Shown piece by piece: positions 40,791 through 48,664 of a stretch of DNA of 64,000 bases. The translations under genes were made by a program, and so were the position numbers. Origin of the DNA: JAAYXS01 sp964550375 (lineage in GTDB: Bacteria > Planctomycetota > Phycisphaerae > UBA1845 > Fen-1342); contig CAZJYX010000008.1 in assembly GCA_964550375.1 (NCBI GenBank), positions 1-64,000 on the forward strand. The letters run 5' to 3'. The notes beneath the pieces were generated by a model. That model was not told the origin of the DNA, searched no databases, and was given only the letters and a program-made list of their open reading frames with translations. Position 1 is the first letter of the stretch, and each line of letters begins with the position of its first letter.

Positions 40791-42841
40791 GCGGGTTCGA
40801 CCTCGTAGATCTCGACGACCGCGGCGGCCGCTGCCTCGCCGGGCGCGACCACGCGGCGCAGGCCGGCAGCGGCGAGTTGCCGCACCCAGTCAGGCGTCAC
40901 TATGGCCGGGAAGCCGTAAGTGCGGCGCAGCCGCTCGATTTCGGTCCAGGAAAATACCACATGGGTCACGTTTTGGGTACGCAGCCAGGCGACGCATTGC
41001 TCGGGCGTGGCTCCGGCCGCGGCGTGGCTGAGCCAGGCATCGCGACTGAAGGCGACCGTGTAGTGGCAGCGGGGCGTGAGGTAGAAGACGCGTGCTTCGC
41101 CGACCAGCCAGACGCGCGCGTCCGGGTCGGCTATGGCGGCGTTGATCGGATTGCTGACGCGGAGGACCTCCGGCACGCCGACGAAATCGTAGAGCGAGTA
41201 GCCGGTCACACTCTGCCAATAGCCTTCCTCAGCTCGGAGCATTTCGACCAGCGTTGTGGCGCCGTGCACGGCGCCGACTGAAGCGGCGCTGACGAAGCCG
41301 ATTGCGAGCCACCGGCGCCGGCGGTCGGACCATTTGGCTGGGTTGAGGCCGCCGATCAGGAGGGCCAGCGGCGCCAGCACGGGCACGGCGAAGCGCCCGG
41401 GCATGTGGGTGAAGGCCGCCCAAGCCGCGACGAGCGTCAGCGCCCAAATGGTTAGGAAGGCGGCGGGCCGGCGGCGTGTCAGGACCAGTGCGACCAGCGG
41501 CAGGAGCCAGATGGCCGGGCCGAACAGTGGGGATGTAAGTGCTTCATCAGCCAGTAGTTGTATTCGTCCCGGCAGCGAGTCGTGTTGCGGCGGGAGGGCG
41601 TGGGCGCGGGCCCACTGCTCGGCCTGGGCCGGGCTCCAGGCGCGCCCGTCAAACCAGGAGTAGGCGAAGGGGTAGACGGGGTTGCCAGTGAAGGCGGCGT
41701 TGCGGATCAGCCAGGGGCTGAAGGCCAGGAGAACGCCGAGTCCGTAAAGGGTGGCGCGGCGCAGGCGAAGCGCGGTCCCGCCGTGCATGAGAATCAGCCA
41801 GGCTACGCCGAGCGCGACGGCCACCAGAACGAGCGCGGTGTACTTGCACCCCCCTGCCAGGCCGGCACACAGACCGGCCGCCAAGACCGGAGGCCAGCCG
41901 ACGTGACCTTCCGCGCGAAATGCGTCCAGGACGAGCCCCCCCGCCACGACGGCGAAGAAGATGACGCCGAGCTCTACGTATGCGAGGCAACCCAGTATCG
42001 CCAGCCAGGGCACCGAGCCGGCCACCACAACCGCCGCCACGCGCGGCCAGCCGGAGGAACTCGGGACCGCGAAGGAATAGACCGCCATAACGGCCAGCAC
42101 CCCCAGCGCCAGGTGGAGGAGCTGGGCGGGAATCGCGGCGGCGAGCCCCCCCCCTGCCAAGTGCATGAGCAGCAGGTACAGCGTTTCCAGCAACTGCGGA
42201 AACGAGGCGTACACGTTGTGTGGCAGGAAGTGGATGCGGCCGGCGTCGAAGTACTCGCGCGGGGTTTGCAGGTGGTATTCCAGGACGTCGTAGCCGCGCG
42301 CTTCACCGGCCCACAGCAGGCCGGGCGGGAGACTGGCGCCGAAGAGGCCGATTGCCAGCGGCACGCACAGGGGCAGCAGCGCAAGACTGAGCCCGATGAT
42401 CGTCAACAGGCGCGGCGCCGGGGCGGGTGGTCGCGCGTTGGTCGCCGCAGACGGGCGGGCCAGTCGCCAAAGGCCCAGCACCCCCCCTACCGCCAACAAG
42501 CCCCAGGCCAATCCGCGGCCGAGCAGACCCGCCGCGCCGAATATCAGCGTGAGCGTGCTGAGCACGCCGAGGCCGAATGCTGCGGCGAGCGCGAACTGAC
42601 GTCCCGGCCGCCCTGGCGCGGGACTGAGCCAGCGAGCGGGCCAGGCTCCCAGGCCGGCCGCCCCCACGAGCAGCGCCAGGACAAGCAGACCGTCCGTGCA
42701 GAGCACCAGCCAGACGTGTGGTGCCAGCGTGGAGATCAACAAGGCGACTGCCGCAGCGAGCACGATCAGCGGAACGTGCTCCGCAACGGGTAGTCGGCGG
42801 ACCGGCCGGGTCGGATTTGTCGGCGCTGTGCGTTTCGTCAC
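40787..42841 (-). CDS. Multi-pass membrane protein, GT-C glycosyltransferase-like
   Basis: The 684-residue protein starts at a GTG (42841) that overlaps the radical SAM stop (GTGA). It has an estimated 12-14 hydrophobic segments and a soluble C-terminal part from about 535. The loop EARGYDVLEYHLQTPREYF resembles the acidic first loop of PMT/ArnT-like GT-C enzymes, and KYTALVLVAV with PWLIRNAAFTGNPVYPF is typical of this group. Three GGYAGGGGGG-type runs (41849, 42146, 42481) fall inside the gene. It ends with an ATGA overlap into the flippase-like gene. Confidence 0.78.
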   Translation of the reverse strand: MTKRTAPTNPTRPVRRLPVAEHVPLIVLAAAVALLISTLAPHVWLVLCTDGLLVLALLVGAAGLGAWPARWLSPAPGRPGRQFALAAAFGLGVLSTLTLIFGAAGLLGRGLAWGLLAVGGVLGLWRLARPSAATNARPPAPAPRLLTIIGLSLALLPLCVPLAIGLFGASLPPGLLWAGEARGYDVLEYHLQTPREYFDAGRIHFLPHNVYASFPQLLETLYLLLMHLAGGGLAAAIPAQLLHLALGVLAVMAVYSFAVPSSSGWPRVAAVVVAGSVPWLAILGCLAYVELGVIFFAVVAGGLVLDAFRAEGHVGWPPVLAAGLCAGLAGGCKYTALVLVAVALGVAWLILMHGGTALRLRRATLYGLGVLLAFSPWLIRNAAFTGNPVYPFAYSWFDGRAWSPAQAEQWARAHALPPQHDSLPGRIQLLADEALTSPLFGPAIWLLPLVALVLTRRRPAAFLTIWALTLVAAWAAFTHMPGRFAVPVLAPLALLIGGLNPAKWSDRRRRWLAIGFVSAASVGAVHGATTLVEMLRAEEGYWQSVTGYSLYDFVGVPEVLRVSNPINAAIADPDARVWLVGEARVFYLTPRCHYTVAFSRDAWLSHAAAGATPEQCVAWLRTQNVTHVVFSWTEIERLRRTYGFPAIVTPDWVRQLAAAGLRRVVAPGEAAAAAVVEIYEVEPA
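41849..42491 (-). repeat. Three GGYAGGGGGG oligomers inside one gene
   Basis: CCCCCCTGCC at 41849-41858, CCCCCCCCCTGCC at 42146-42158 and CCCCCCCTACC at 42481-42491, all in the coding sequence of the GT-C-like protein. On the coding strand they give Gly-rich or similar short stretches in membrane loops. Confidence 0.55.
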
Positions 42842-43935
42842 GGCGACACGGTCGGCGGATTGGTGGGCGGCGTCAAGTCGTGTGGAGCGCAACCGGAACC
42901 GGCATTGGCCCGCGTGTCCTCGGCGTTGGCGTAGCACTCGTCGGGGCCGATGTGCTCCGGCCAGATGCCACGGTCGAAGAGGAATTGGCGAATGTGCGTG
43001 CACAGGTGGCACTTGTCGGCGTAGCCGGCGGGGCGGGGTCGGTAGCCGAGCGGTTCGGCGAGTTGGAGCAGGCCGTAGCTGCCGGCGGTGACCAGGGCGT
43101 TGACGACGGGGTTGCTGGGCCAATTGGCGGCGAATCCGTGCCAGATGTCGCCGACCGTGCGGTTGTCGGCGCGGCCGATGATTATGCCGCTGCAGACGCC
43201 GGGGAAGATGTGGCCGGCGGCGTCGATGTGGATGTGGCGGCTGCCGAGGATGGCGGCGGCGCAGTTCTCGTGGCGGAACTCGGCGGCGGGATGGCGCGGG
43301 AGCAGGTCCGCCAGGAGCAGCGCGGCGCGGCCGGTGAGGCGGTCACGGTGGCGTGCAAGGGCGGCCTGATAGGCTTGCCCGCGGGTAGCCGCGTCGGCAT
43401 GGCGCAGATCGACCGGGGCCTGGTAGAAATCCCACCAGCGGACGCGCACGCGTTGCCGGCCGAGCACCGCCTGGGCTGTTTCGACGCAGCGTTGGACGCG
43501 TTCGAAGGGGATGAACTCCTGGTGGAAGACGTCGCAACTGATGACGAGGCGGTCCAGGCCGAGGGCGGCGAGCAGTTCGAGGCGGGCGCGGGTCAGGTTG
43601 TCATCCGTGGCCCAGAAAGCGTTGGTTTCGATCTTTTCGAGTGGGGAAAGACTTGCGTCACGGGCGGCCCGGCAAAGACCGGCGAGGCGCGACCAGTCGC
43701 TGAAGGGCTCGCCGCCGGCGAGGTGGATTCGCATCGAACGGCCGTGGCTGGCCGCCAGCTCGTCCAGCTCGCGCCAGAGGCGCAGACCGGTGGCGATGGT
43801 CATCTCGTTGCGGCGGTCGGGGCCGCTGTGGACGTAGCAGAAGGCGCAGCGGGCGCTGCACCAGTTGGTCAGTAGCAGGCCGGCGAAGTCCCAGGGGGCG
43901 AGGGGTGTGGTGGAGGTGTCGTCGCGGGTAGTCAT
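42838..43935 (-). CDS. Radical SAM enzyme
   Basis: A 365-residue radical SAM protein. Cys26, Cys30 and Cys33 in NWCSARCAFCYVHSG form the CxxxCxxC cluster; HLAGGEPF is the SAM-binding GGEP motif. A Cys pair near 317-320 (DKCHLCTHI) and a Cys-containing GVCSG segment suggest extra metal binding, as in SPASM or twitch enzymes. The ATG at 43935 begins the homology; the upstream open frame is Arg/Pro-rich. It is the first gene of the operon ending in the MEMO protein. It does not read as the usual radical SAM partner of the AmmeMemoRadiSam trio, so its substrate is open. Confidence 0.87.
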   Translation of the reverse strand: MTTRDDTSTTPLAPWDFAGLLLTNWCSARCAFCYVHSGPDRRNEMTIATGLRLWRELDELAASHGRSMRIHLAGGEPFSDWSRLAGLCRAARDASLSPLEKIETNAFWATDDNLTRARLELLAALGLDRLVISCDVFHQEFIPFERVQRCVETAQAVLGRQRVRVRWWDFYQAPVDLRHADAATRGQAYQAALARHRDRLTGRAALLLADLLPRHPAAEFRHENCAAAILGSRHIHIDAAGHIFPGVCSGIIIGRADNRTVGDIWHGFAANWPSNPVVNALVTAGSYGLLQLAEPLGYRPRPAGYADKCHLCTHIRQFLFDRGIWPEHIGPDECYANAEDTRANAGSGCAPHDLTPPTNPPTVSP

Positions 43936-44083
43936 TTGCCGTGGAACGGGTGCTCTGGTCGTGCCGCGGGCCGCCGGGTGCAGTATAGCGGGGATCACGG
44001 TCAGGGTGGCAGGACAGTTGACGGGCGGGGACCATACAAGTAGCGTGATTGCCGATCGGTAGCTGCGCAAGAGTGTTCGAGCA

Positions 44084-44587
44084 ATGAACCAGCGGGCCCT
44101 AAAGGGAATCGTCAGGACGTATGCGAGCTGTCCGGCCGAGTTTCTATGGGACCGGCTGCGGGCGGACGTGGCGGCGCGGCCGGGTTGCCCGGTCGCGCGT
44201 TTTCTGCTGGGCTGCCAGTGCTTCGATCGGGGGCGGTCGGCCGCGGCGGTGCGGCATATGATGGTTGCCCACCACGGTGAGCCGCAGTTCGAGTCGGCCG
44301 CCCTGCTGGTTTTCGCCGGGCTCAAGTGGGTGAGCGCGCGCGGGGCGCGGCTGTTGCCGGTCCTGCTGGAGACGTGGGAGGAGTTTCGGCGTCCGGATTT
44401 TGACCGTCGGCCGGCGGAGCGGCTGCTGCTGGATGCGTTTACGGAGCCGGAGGAGGGTTTGCGGCTGGTGTCGCCGCTGGCGCGGGGTTTGTGGCGGTTG
44501 CCGATCAAGACATTGCGGGGACAGATTCGCGAGGCAGTCTTAACGCCGGGCGTCGAGCTGCACTCCCTGTTGACGGTGCCGGTCTGA
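44084..44587 (+). CDS. Hypothetical protein preceding two glycosyltransferases
   Basis: I do not recognise this 167-residue protein. It has no signal peptide or membrane helix. It is rich in helical Leu/Ala/Arg segments (EFLWDRLRADVAARPGCPVA, LLPVLLETWEEFRRPDF) and could be a helical-repeat protein. Composition and codon use match its neighbours. The GT2 gene starts 27 bases after its stop, which suggests an operon and a role in the same glycan pathway; that is inference. Confidence 0.6.
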   Translation: MNQRALKGIVRTYASCPAEFLWDRLRADVAARPGCPVARFLLGCQCFDRGRSAAAVRHMMVAHHGEPQFESAALLVFAGLKWVSARGARLLPVLLETWEEFRRPDFDRRPAERLLLDAFTEPEEGLRLVSPLARGLWRLPIKTLRGQIREAVLTPGVELHSLLTVPV

Positions 44588-44614
44588 GCGGCCGGCGGAG
44601 GAGCACGAGCCGGC

Positions 44615-45316
44615 ATGCTGCTGTCGATCGTAATCCCCGTATACAACGAGAAGGAAACGCTGTTCGAGATCATTCGGCAGGTGCTGGCGTCGCCGATCGA
44701 GATTGATCGGGAGTTGGTGCTGGTCGATGATTGCTCGACGGATGGGACGCGGGCGCTTTATCCGCAGCTTGGGGAGAGGTTCCCGGGCGCGCGCATGCGC
44801 GTGATTGAGAAGAACGTCAACCAGGGGAAGGGGGCGGCTTTGCGGACGGGCTTCGCGGCGGCCACGGGGGATATCATCATCGTGCAGGATGCGGATCTGG
44901 AGTATGACCCGAACGACTACCCGAAGCTGCTCCAGCCGATCCTGGACGGTAAGGCGGACGTGGTGTACGGCTCGCGCTTCGCCGGCCAAGGCGCCCACCG
45001 CGTGCTGAGTTTCTGGCACACGGTCGGGAACCGTTTCCTCACGCTGCTGAGCAACATGTTCACCAACCTGAACCTTACGGACATGGAGACCTGCTACAAG
45101 GTCTTCCGGGCCGAAGTGATCAAGGGCCTGACGCTCAAGTGTGACCGTTTCGGGATCGAGCCGGAGGTGACGGCGAAGATTGCCCGTGGCGGCTGGCGCG
45201 TGTACGAAGTGGGCATAAGCTACTCTGGGCGCAGCTACGGCGAGGGCAAGAAGATCACCTGGCGCGACGGCTGTAAGGCGATACTCGCCATTGTGCGCTT
45301 CGCGTTTACGGACTAG
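44615..45316 (+). CDS. Glycosyltransferase family 2 (DPM1/polyprenyl-phosphate type)
   Basis: A 233-residue single-domain enzyme: SIVIPVYNEKETLFEII, VDDCSTDGT, NQGKGAALRTGF, VQDADLEYDPNDY (metal-binding DAD), DMETCYKVFRAEVI and GRSYGEGKKI near the end. This set is typical of transferases that make polyprenyl-phosphate sugars, which GT-C enzymes then use. A GGAGGAG site precedes the ATG at a longer than usual distance. Confidence 0.92.
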   Translation: MLLSIVIPVYNEKETLFEIIRQVLASPIEIDRELVLVDDCSTDGTRALYPQLGERFPGARMRVIEKNVNQGKGAALRTGFAAATGDIIIVQDADLEYDPNDYPKLLQPILDGKADVVYGSRFAGQGAHRVLSFWHTVGNRFLTLLSNMFTNLNLTDMETCYKVFRAEVIKGLTLKCDRFGIEPEVTAKIARGGWRVYEVGISYSGRSYGEGKKITWRDGCKAILAIVRFAFTD

Positions 45317-45406
45317 GCCGGGAGTCGGGCCGGCTGTGGGGCCGGTTTCTTCGGCGGATGTCAATGGGCCGTCGCGGCAGACCGGCCGGCGGAGCAAGCT
45401 GCTTCA

Positions 45407-46126
45407 ATGTACGAACCAGCCGCTTTCGTCAGTGTGGTGGTACCGACCTACTGCGAGCGTGCTAATCTGCGGCCGCTCGCCGAACGGATATTCGCCGCGC
45501 TGTCACCGGCACACAGCGAGCTGCTGATAGTCGATGATGACTCGCCGGACGGGACGGCCGCGGAGGCGGCGGAGCTGGCCGCGACCTGGCCGGTGCGTTG
45601 CCTGGTGCGGCGTGGTGAGCGGGGTCTGGCGACGGCGGTGATAGCCGGGCTGTGGGCGGCGCGGGGAGAGCTGATCGTGTCGATGGACGCGGACCGGTCG
45701 CATCCGCCGGAGGCGATTCCGGACCTGCTGGAGGCGTTGCGTGATCCGGCGGTGGAGATGGTGATCGGCAGTCGGTTCGTGGCCGGCGGCCAGGTGGACC
45801 TGGACTGGCCGCTGCATCGGCGGTTGAACAGCTTCGTGGCCCGGATGCTGGCGCGGCCGCTGACGCCGGTGCGCGACATGATGGCGGGTTTTTTCTGCGT
45901 GAGGCGGGCAGGCCTGCAATTGGATGGGTTGCGGCCGATTGGCTACAAGGTCGCGCTCGAGCTGATTGTGCGGCACCGCTGGCGGAATGTGGTCGAGGTG
46001 CCGATTACGTTCGCCGACCGGGCGGCGGGGCAAACCAAGCTCAACCTGGGGGAGCAGCTCCGTTATTTGCGGCATCTGTGGCGGCTGTATGGGTTTGCGC
46101 TGTTCGGCCGGCGGTCTCCGCGATAA
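45407..46126 (+). CDS. Glycosyltransferase family 2 (DPM1-like)
   Basis: A 239-residue GT-A domain: SVVVPTYCERANLRPLAERI, VDDDSPDGTAAEA, MDADRSHPPEAIPDL, GSRFVAGGQVDLDW, DMMAGFFCVRRAGL and GQTKLN. This is the dolichol-phosphate mannosyltransferase-type subgroup. It lies 90 bases after the other GT2 gene. The final 86 bases overlap the 3' end of the convergent GT87-like gene. Confidence 0.93.
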   Translation: MYEPAAFVSVVVPTYCERANLRPLAERIFAALSPAHSELLIVDDDSPDGTAAEAAELAATWPVRCLVRRGERGLATAVIAGLWAARGELIVSMDADRSHPPEAIPDLLEALRDPAVEMVIGSRFVAGGQVDLDWPLHRRLNSFVARMLARPLTPVRDMMAGFFCVRRAGLQLDGLRPIGYKVALELIVRHRWRNVVEVPITFADRAAGQTKLNLGEQLRYLRHLWRLYGFALFGRRSPR

Positions 46127-47333
46127 CCCCCACGGTCAGACCCAATAGCAAAGATGCCCAGAGCACTTCGCCGGCGGCGCGGGCGTGCGGGAAGGCGAGC
46201 AAGGCCGTCGCGAGCAGCCAGACCGCCAGGGTGAGTATCTTGAGCCGGGAGCGCTCCCAGCGCGATCCCAGGATAACGGCCAGGGCGGGCAGGGCCGCCG
46301 TCGGGTGGTAGCTGAACACGATGGGCGAGAACCACATCGTGGCCAGGGCGGCCAGGGCGATTTCGGCGGCGATCTGCGGGGGTTTGGCGGCGGCGGCGCT
46401 GCGGCGCCAGGTCCATAGGAGGGCGCCGACCAATATGGCCGCGGTGCCGTAGTAGGCCACCTTAAGTTGTCGCGGGGTCAGATTGGCGACCGACACCTGC
46501 GGTAGCTCCACCTCTGGCGGCACTGGCGGGGTCGGCCGCAGCAGGCGGCGCAGGACGGCGGCGGTGGATTGGTTGCGGTCACGCTGCTGGGCGGTGAATT
46601 TCTCGGCAGTCAGGATGGTGTTGAGGTCGCCGACGGCGCGCGTGTGCCACCAGCGGACATGGGCCGACCAGGCGGCTTGCGGGCCGTAGGCCGCGAGAGA
46701 GATGGTCATGTTCAGCAGCAGCGCGACGCCCACGCTGGCCAGCGCCGCCAGCCGTTTTCGTCTCACAAGCAGGTAACCGACGCCGAGCAGCGGCAGCAGC
46801 TTGAGCCAGACTGCCAGGCCCAGCAGCACACTGCCCGTGGCGCCTTGCCCGCGCATTACGCGGCCCAGGCCGGCCACCATCAGCCACAGCATGAGCAGGT
46901 GAAAGGCCCCCAGCAGCAGGTGGTCAATGGTGAAGACCAGTGCCAGCAGCGCGGCGGCCAGCAACACGATGCGGCGATCCTGCACCGGCGTGGCGGGCAG
47001 CAAGTACCGGCCGATGGCGTTCAACAGCCCGGCCCACGTCAGGAAGCTGAAGACGTAGTAGATAGTCGCCGCGGCCGGAAGCGGCAGCCAGCCGAAGAGC
47101 GCCCAGGCCACGTCCACGGAGGGCAGGTAGCGGTGCAGGATTGAGTCCGGCTGCCGGGCGGCGTGATCCAGGACATAGCGGCCGGCGTCATGGAACTCGG
47201 GGAAGTCCGTGCCGCCGGTGTCGTTGATGGCGCGATACAGAAACACGGGCAACGTGGTCATGAACGCCACAGCGAGCGCCGCGATGAGCAGCCGTTCGAA
47301 CAAGGCTTGTCGCGAGGTCGTCATGGTGAACAT
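46041..47333 (-). CDS. GT87-type (DUF2029) membrane glycosyltransferase
   Basis: The 430-residue protein starts at the ATG at 47333 (an ATG nine bases later is an alternative). Ten or so hydrophobic segments are separated by short loops. The first external loop TGGTDFPEFHDAGRYVLDH contains the Asp/Glu residues typical of GT87 mannosyltransferases, and AVWLKLLPLLGVGYLLVRRK and VFSYHPTAALPALAVILG fit DUF2029. It probably uses a polyprenyl-phosphate sugar made by one of the GT2 enzymes next to it. Its C-terminal coding region overlaps the convergent GT2 gene at 46041-46126. Confidence 0.85.
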   Translation of the reverse strand: MFTMTTSRQALFERLLIAALAVAFMTTLPVFLYRAINDTGGTDFPEFHDAGRYVLDHAARQPDSILHRYLPSVDVAWALFGWLPLPAAATIYYVFSFLTWAGLLNAIGRYLLPATPVQDRRIVLLAAALLALVFTIDHLLLGAFHLLMLWLMVAGLGRVMRGQGATGSVLLGLAVWLKLLPLLGVGYLLVRRKRLAALASVGVALLLNMTISLAAYGPQAAWSAHVRWWHTRAVGDLNTILTAEKFTAQQRDRNQSTAAVLRRLLRPTPPVPPEVELPQVSVANLTPRQLKVAYYGTAAILVGALLWTWRRSAAAAKPPQIAAEIALAALATMWFSPIVFSYHPTAALPALAVILGSRWERSRLKILTLAVWLLATALLAFPHARAAGEVLWASLLLGLTVGVIAETAGRTAQTHTAATDAANNGAAPPG

Positions 47334-47368
47334 GGGGGATCGTCGGTTCCGGGGTTCCCGTCGGGCTA

Positions 47369-47514
47369 GCGTTGCAACAACAGTGAGGGACGCGGTCGCA
47401 ACGCCTGACCGCACCGCGTGGCAACACATGCACCGGCCCGCGCCGGCGTCGCGGGTTTTTCGCCTCAGGTCTTGCGGCCGCAACGCGCAGAGCCGATGCT
47501 CTGGCGACGTTGCG
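47369..47514 (+). promoter_or_regulatory. Structured leader of the cation antiporter gene (candidate attenuator)
   Basis: Three hairpins lie in order: GCGTTGC (47369-47375) with GCAACGC (47398-47404); a terminator stem at 47437-47455; and CGCAACG (47479-47485) with CGTTGCG (47508-47514), enclosing CAGAG/CTCTG (47488-47492, 47499-47503). The outer arms are interchangeable: 47369-47375 can also pair with 47480-47486, and 47508-47514 with 47397-47403. Mutually exclusive pairings around a terminator are the layout of a riboswitch or attenuator. It does not match the yybP-ykoY consensus I know. Confidence 0.45.
47437..47460 (+). terminator. Rho-independent terminator in the antiporter leader
   Basis: CCCGCG (47437-47442), seven-base loop, CGCGGG (47450-47455), then TTTTT (47456-47460). 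It faces the antiporter gene 115 bases downstream. The nearest plus-strand gene end is 1.3 kb upstream, so it more likely acts within a leader transcript than at a gene end. Confidence 0.7.
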
Positions 47515-47574
47515 AAGTCTAGCCGGCCGGCGCCGCGCGGGCGAGTCGCCGGGTGAGCGAAAGCGGAAGCCTCG

Positions 47575-48549
47575 ATGGCGATTGTGGGACAGGTGGTGTT
47601 GCTGGCCGCGGGCCTGGCGGTGCTGGGCGTGGGGGGCGAGTTGCTGGTGCGCGGGGCGGCCAATCTGGCGCGCAGCCTGGGAGTCTCGGCGCTGCTGGTC
47701 GGGCTGACGATCGTAGCCTACGGGACCTCGGCGCCGGAGGCGGCCGTGTCCGTCCAGGCCACGCTGAAGGGCGAGGTTGACATCGCGGTCGGCAACATTG
47801 TCGGCAGCAACATCGCCAACATCCTGCTGATCCTGGGCCTGGGGGCGGCGGTGCGGACCTTCAGCGTAGCGCTTAACGTGCTGAAGACCGACGGGCCCAT
47901 CATGGTGCTGGTGACGGGCGTATTCATGCTGCTGGGCCTGCGGCAGCACGGGGCCGGCACGATCGGACGCTGGGAGGGCGCCGCGCTGCTGGCGGGGCTG
48001 GTGGCTTACGGGTGGCTGACGTACTACATGGCGCGGCGCGAACCGGTTGCCGTCGTGAATGAGTACACCGCCGCTCTGAAGAAGCACGGCTCGCGGGCCT
48101 TCAACGTGCTGCTGATTCTGATCGGCATCGTCGCGCTCGTTGTCGGCGGCCGGATGATCGTTCACGGCGCCGTGGGCGTGGCTGCCCACCTCGGGATCGG
48201 TCAGGCATTCATCGGGCTGACAATCGTCGCGGTCGGTACGAGCCTGCCGGAGCTGGCCGCGTCGATTGCGGCGGTGCGGCAGAACCAGCCGGACATTGCG
48301 ATCGGCAATATCGTGGGGAGCAACATCTGTAACATCCTGTTCGTGCTTGGGTTGTCAGCAGTCGCGGAGCCCGTGGTGGTCAGCCGGGAGACGATGCTCC
48401 AGGACGGCCCGGCCATGTTGGCCGCTTCGGTTCTGTTCCTGCTGATCGTTCGCTCCGGCCAGCGCGTCACGCGGGGTGAAGGTGTGCTGCTGCTGGTGCT
48501 CTATGCGGTCTACCTGGCTTGGACAGTCGGCCGGGCCTTTGCGCACTGA
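47575..48549 (+). CDS. Calcium/sodium antiporter of the CaCA (YrbG-like) family
   Basis: The 324-residue membrane protein has the two alpha-repeats of the CaCA family: GTSAPEAAVS with GNIVGSNIANILLILG, and GTSLPELAAS with GNIVGSNICNILFVLG. About ten membrane helices are predicted, with a central linker near 150-175. It exchanges Ca2+ (or another divalent ion) for Na+ or H+. Its leader carries a terminator and alternative hairpins. Confidence 0.95.
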   Translation: MAIVGQVVLLAAGLAVLGVGGELLVRGAANLARSLGVSALLVGLTIVAYGTSAPEAAVSVQATLKGEVDIAVGNIVGSNIANILLILGLGAAVRTFSVALNVLKTDGPIMVLVTGVFMLLGLRQHGAGTIGRWEGAALLAGLVAYGWLTYYMARREPVAVVNEYTAALKKHGSRAFNVLLILIGIVALVVGGRMIVHGAVGVAAHLGIGQAFIGLTIVAVGTSLPELAASIAAVRQNQPDIAIGNIVGSNICNILFVLGLSAVAEPVVVSRETMLQDGPAMLAASVLFLLIVRSGQRVTRGEGVLLLVLYAVYLAWTVGRAFAH

Positions 48550-48664
48550 GCCCCCCCACCGCCGGGTACCCCGACAAGGCCCGACAGTCCCATGAGAAAC
48601 CGGCGCGCGGCATGCGCCCGGGCGTGGCTTGCCGGCGCAGCGCCGGCCGCGTAGGTTCTCGGCC

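Noticed and set aside
42838..44673. Radical SAM gene starting as far upstream as 44673
   Set aside because: Residues before the ATG at 43935 are Arg/Ser/Pro-rich and overlap a plus-strand gene; homology starts at 43935.
47188..48189. Minus-strand frame of 333 codons over the antiporter
   Set aside because: His/Gln/Arg-rich shadow of the CaCA repeats; no initiation signal.
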